Positions 60,778-64,000 of a DNA stretch of 64,000 nucleotides are shown here, one piece after another (position 1 is the stretch's first letter; each line of letters starts with the position of its first letter). A model generated the notes under the pieces. It made no database searches and was not told the origin of the DNA. It saw only the letters and a list, made by a program, of their open reading frames with translations. The position numbers were made by a program, and so were the translations under genes. The DNA is from Actinoplanes sp. L3-i22 (GTDB lineage: Bacteria; Actinomycetota; Actinomycetes; Mycobacteriales; Micromonosporaceae), in assembly GCF_019704555.1 (NCBI RefSeq), contig NZ_AP024745.1, positions 5,278,501 to 5,342,500 of the forward strand. The letters are read 5' to 3'.

Positions 60778-61196
60778 CAGATCTGGCCGGTCCGCTCGCG
60801 CCACGCCTTCTCCCGCACGACCCACTCGTTGTCCTGCGGGAACTCGTCGATCACCGGCACCCGCCGGATCTCACACTTGGCGCCGCTCATCGCCGGCATC
60901 CGCTTGGCCCACTCCACCGCGTCCTCCCTGGTCGGGACGTCGAGCAGGTAGAAGCCACCGAACAGCTCCTTGGTCTCCCCGTACGGCCCGTCGGTGACGA
61001 CCGGGGTCTCGCCGGTGAAGTCGACCACCACGCCCTGCGACGGGTCGTCGAGCCCCTCGGCGGCGATCAGCACCCCCGCCTTGATCAGCTCTTCGTTGAA
61101 CCGCCCCATCGTCTCGAGCATCTCCTCGAACGGGGTCTCCATCATCTTCGCCATCGTCTCGTCGGTGCCCCGCATGATCAGCATGTACTTCGCCAT
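60777..61196 (-). CDS. DGPF/YCII-domain protein, partner of the ECF42 sigma factor
   Basis: The 139-residue product starts at the ATG at 61196 after AGAGGA. It contains MAKYMLIMRGT at the start and the family motif TDGPYGETKELFGGFYLLDV. DGPF proteins are the standard gene partner of ECF42 factors and are usually in their regulon, although their biochemical role is not established. The stop and the sigma start share a base (TGATG), showing tight coupling. Confidence 0.92.
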
Positions 61197-61353
61197 CGTG
61201 ACGTCCTCTCGGTGCGCTCGGGCCGGGCCACTTCCCGACCCTCTCACCATGGGATCGAACAGCCCGGCCCCCGGATCGACACGCGGCCCGGAAATCTTGC
61301 GAAAATGTCGCGGACCGAAGGAAACCCTGGTGGCGGACCCGGTTCGACCCGGA

Positions 61354-62898
61354 TCAGGAGGCGGCGGGGAAGGGGGCCAGGTCCTGGGCGCAGCGGGTGC
61401 CGGCCGGGGGGAGCCGGCCGGCCAGCAGGTAACGCGTGTACCAGTCCTGGACGCACGCGCTGTACCGGCTGGTGTGCCCGAACCCGTCGAGCGTGAGCAG
61501 CCGGGCGTTGCCCAGCTCCCGGGACATCCGCACGCCGAAGTCGTAGCGGGTGGCCGGGTCGAACGTGCCGTTGACGACCAGGACGGTGTTGGCGGTCCGC
61601 CTGTTCCACGGGCCGGCGTAGCGTTCCGTGACCCTCGGCCAGTTGGCGCAGCCGACCTCGCTGAACGCCTCGGCCCGGCCGAACGTCGGGTTGGCCTTCT
61701 CGAACACGTCGGCGAAGGCCGGGTAGAGCGCCGGGTTGCGCGGCAGCGGCGCGTCGGCGCAGTTCACCGCGTAGAAGGCGTCGTTGGAGGTGTAGCCGTA
61801 GGCGTCCGGCAGCCCGCCCCGGGCCGGCGGCGTCACGGGCATCGGCGGCGCCGGGGTCGCGCTCAGCGTGGCCGGGCCGCCGAACAGCTCGCCGTAGACG
61901 ATCTGCAGGATCTGCGCGGTCTCCGGGAAGCTGGCCACGTCGTACATGCTGCCGCTGACCAGGCTGGTCAGGTCGTCGATGGTGACCTCGCCGTAGGTCG
62001 GTGAGGTCACCGGCCCCTGCCGGAAGCGGTCCCGCAGCCGGGTGAACTTCGCCTCGGCGTGGCCGGCGAACGCGCAGTCCGGCCCGGCCTTGTCGCACTC
62101 GCGGAAGAAGCCGGCCAGCGCGATCTCGAAGCCGCCGGCCCGCTCGAACTTGTTCGCCAGCCGGTGGTTGGCGCGCTGGTCCGGGTCGACGTTGCCGTCG
62201 ATGATGACCGCCCGCACCTTGCTCGGGAACAGGTTGACGTAGGTGGCGCCGATCATCGTCCCGTAGGAGAAGCCGATGTAGGTCAGCGCCCGGTCACCGA
62301 CCGCCTGACGCAGCCGGTCCAGATCCTTGGCCACGTTCAGCGTGCTCATGTGGGTCAGCAGCGGGCCGGCGTTGCGCTTGCAACCCTCGGTGTACGCCCG
62401 GTTCGCGGCGAGCGTCTCGGCGATCTCCGCCTTGGTGATCGGCACCGCCCGCATCCGGGACAGCAGCGCCTCGGCCTCCTCGTCGGTGGCGAAGCACTGG
62501 ATCGGGTCGCTGGCGCCGATGCCCCGCGGGTCGAAGCCGACGAAGTCGAACCGGGCCAGCACCTCGGGCCGCACGATCCGGGCGGCCGCCTGGACCAGCC
62601 CGCGACCGGCGCCGCCGGGCCCGCCCGGGTTGACGAAGATCGTGCCGAGCTTGTGCGCCTGGTCGTCGGCGGGCCGCCGGGCCAGCGCGATCGTGGTGGT
62701 CGGGCCACCGGGACGGTCATAGTCGAGGGGGACCTGGTAGCTCGCGCAGTCGAATCCCGCCAGGGTGGACTCGGTGCACGCCGACCAGCCGACCGCGGCG
62801 GCCGGCCCGGCCTGAGCCGCGCCGGGAACGGCGACCGACGCGGCCACCAGCGCGAGAAGCACGCCGGCCCGGGCGGCGATCGATTGACGTACGGCCAT
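61354..62898 (-). CDS. Secreted tripeptidyl aminopeptidase-like alpha/beta hydrolase
   Basis: The 514-residue product has a signal peptide (AGVLLALVAASVAVPGAAQA) and an alpha/beta hydrolase fold with NPGGPGGAGRG at the oxyanion region and the nucleophile Ser in YIGFSYGTMIG. The Asp is in NGTFDPATRY and the His in FGHTSRYSACV. The C-terminal block is the TAP-like domain of Streptomyces SlpD/SlpE-type peptidases. It should remove short N-terminal peptides from extracellular proteins. The GGAAGG site seven bases before the ATG supports the start. It is not linked to the biosynthetic cluster in any visible way. Confidence 0.9.
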   Translation of the reverse strand: MAVRQSIAARAGVLLALVAASVAVPGAAQAGPAAAVGWSACTESTLAGFDCASYQVPLDYDRPGGPTTTIALARRPADDQAHKLGTIFVNPGGPGGAGRGLVQAAARIVRPEVLARFDFVGFDPRGIGASDPIQCFATDEEAEALLSRMRAVPITKAEIAETLAANRAYTEGCKRNAGPLLTHMSTLNVAKDLDRLRQAVGDRALTYIGFSYGTMIGATYVNLFPSKVRAVIIDGNVDPDQRANHRLANKFERAGGFEIALAGFFRECDKAGPDCAFAGHAEAKFTRLRDRFRQGPVTSPTYGEVTIDDLTSLVSGSMYDVASFPETAQILQIVYGELFGGPATLSATPAPPMPVTPPARGGLPDAYGYTSNDAFYAVNCADAPLPRNPALYPAFADVFEKANPTFGRAEAFSEVGCANWPRVTERYAGPWNRRTANTVLVVNGTFDPATRYDFGVRMSRELGNARLLTLDGFGHTSRYSACVQDWYTRYLLAGRLPPAGTRCAQDLAPFPAAS

Positions 62899-63025
62899 GT
62901 TTTCGCCTTCCGCTGGGAAGCAGAACCAGCCGCCAATCTGTCACACATAGACGAAGATCGTTGCCCTGCTCGGCCTCGCGATCGGCGGTTGACCGCGAGG
63001 CCGGCCGCCCGACATATTGGAGCGC

Positions 63026-64000
63026 ATGAGGCTGCGCCCGGGGCCGCTGCTCGCGCTCGCGGTGGCGTCCGCCTTCGCGCTGGTCGGAAACCTGGCCACC
63101 GGCACCGTTGACATCAACGCGGTGTGGATCAAGTGGACCGTGTGGGGCGCGACGCTGGCGCTCCTGGTCGCCGCCCTGGCTGTCGAACGGCTGAACGCCC
63201 GGGCCTGTCGCGCTGCGCCGCCGGGCGACGCCGAGGTGGAGCGGATCACCGACGAGATGGCTCTCCTGCTGCGGATGCAGTGGAAGGAGGAGGAGACGCG
63301 GCGCAAGGTGCGGGCCCCGGTCGCCCTGCCGGTGAGCTGGCACACGGTGACCGACCGGCGTCTGGTCGATCACTGGGAGAACGTCCGGATCCAACCGCTC
63401 GGCAGCAGCGCCGCACCGCTGTGTCTCGACGGCGGCCTCGACTCGATCCTCGAGGTGTACCGGCGGATCCCGTCCGCGCGTCTGGTGATCCTGGGCCGGG
63501 CCGGCGCGGGGAAGACCGTGTTGTCGGTGCACCTGCTGCTCATGCTGCTCGATGCCCGGACGACGGGCGGGCCGGTTCCGGTCATCTTCCACCTGCGGAC
63601 CTGGGATCCGTCCACGCCGTTGCGAACGTGGCTGGCCGAGCGCCTGGCTGCCGGGTTCCCGCAGCTGGCCGACCCGGTCCCGCTGCTGGATCGAGACCGG
63701 ATCCTGCCGATCCTCGACGGGTTCGACGAGATCAACCCCGGCCTGCACGAGGCGGCCATGCGGACCTTCGACCTCGTGCCCGGACCTCTGGTGCTCACCA
63801 GTCGGCCGGAACAGTTCGCCGAGGCTCTCCGCCGGACCCGTCCACTCGGCTCGGCGGCGGTGGTCCACCTCGACGACCTGCCGCTGGCCACCGTCGCGCA
63901 ATACCTGCCCCGAACCACGCGGCAGACGGCATCGGCGTGGACTTCGGTGTTCGACCGCATCAGCGCCGATCCCGCCAGGCGGGGCGAGAGCAATGTCGGA
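63026..64000 (+). CDS. Membrane-anchored NACHT-domain NTPase, N-terminal part
   Basis: The gene runs off the right edge; 325 codons are present. The ATG at 63026 follows GGAG. Two hydrophobic segments (LLALAVASAFALVGNLA and WGATLALLVAALAV) are followed by a cytoplasmic linker and a NACHT-type P-loop: Walker A VILGRAGAGKT, an FHLRTWDP segment and Walker B ILPILDGFDEIN, then LVLTSRPEQF as sensor. NACHT proteins are STAND NTPases that act as signalling switches, and many bacterial ones are antiphage. The effector or sensor C-terminus is not in the window, so the role cannot be set. Confidence 0.82.
   Translation, partial: MRLRPGPLLALAVASAFALVGNLATGTVDINAVWIKWTVWGATLALLVAALAVERLNARACRAAPPGDAEVERITDEMALLLRMQWKEEETRRKVRAPVALPVSWHTVTDRRLVDHWENVRIQPLGSSAAPLCLDGGLDSILEVYRRIPSARLVILGRAGAGKTVLSVHLLLMLLDARTTGGPVPVIFHLRTWDPSTPLRTWLAERLAAGFPQLADPVPLLDRDRILPILDGFDEINPGLHEAAMRTFDLVPGPLVLTSRPEQFAEALRRTRPLGSAAVVHLDDLPLATVAQYLPRTTRQTASAWTSVFDRISADPARRGESNVG

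Overview
The window is very GC-rich DNA with strong G/C preference at third codon positions, frequent GTG starts and dense overlapping genes. Together with a class F sortase, an ECF42 sigma factor with its DGPF partner, MbtH, large PKS/NRPS genes and a GGDEF-EAL protein with many membrane segments, this points to a filamentous actinobacterium. A Micromonosporaceae (Actinoplanes-like) origin is my best guess, but that is inference from gene content.

Layout. 1-821: N-terminal part of a secreted M4-type metallopeptidase (minus strand, cut by the window edge). 1117-9393: a 2758-residue repeat-rich surface protein. 9353-11171 (minus): a glycosyltransferase-like protein and a first sulfotransferase. 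11264-13841 (plus): an island with a Sel1-repeat protein, a tiny Arg-rich protein, a 203-residue protein sharing its N-terminus, and a trypsin-like protease. 13846-39856 (minus): one apparent 26-kb operon of 13 genes. Read in the direction of transcription it encodes a VOC protein, type II thioesterase, NRPS (C-A-[PRMT-like MT]-A-PCP), PKS (KS-AT-KR-ACP), free methyltransferase, NRPS (C-A-[MT]-A-PCP), PKS (KS-AT-KR-ACP), two sulfotransferases, an alkylsulfatase-like/methyltransferase-like fusion, a third sulfotransferase, MbtH, a 73-residue protein and a fourth sulfotransferase. 40213-43820: S53 protease coupled to a PadR regulator, an epoxide-hydrolase-like enzyme and a small conserved protein. 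43833-46428: a McrBC-type restriction pair. 46547-47995: a zinc-free MDR oxidoreductase divergent from a MarR regulator across an 18-bp perfect inverted repeat. 48146-50677: a cobalamin riboswitch and metE. 50746-64000: GGDEF-EAL protein, a lone KAS II-like ketosynthase, sortase F with an EF-hand surface protein, Ser/Thr kinase, secreted protein, DUF3558-like lipoprotein, ECF42 sigma/DGPF pair, secreted tripeptidyl aminopeptidase-like hydrolase, and the start of a membrane-anchored NACHT NTPase.

How it works together. The operon looks like a four-module hybrid peptide-polyketide assembly line. Both PKS modules stop at the KR stage, so each should leave a beta-hydroxyl. Five sulfotransferases of one family (four in the operon, one just beyond it) and an alkylsulfatase-like protein surround this line, and there is no integrated thioesterase. 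The simplest reading is that sulfation of hydroxyls is central to the product: as a permanent decoration, as a transient leaving group (as in the sulfotransferase-thioesterase chemistry of curacin and Ols), or as a reversible protective mask. One of the five sulfotransferases has lost the key residues of both PAPS-binding loops. This sulfation-rich assembly line is the most unusual system in the window. No PAPS-synthesis, transporter or dedicated pathway-regulator gene is visible beside it.
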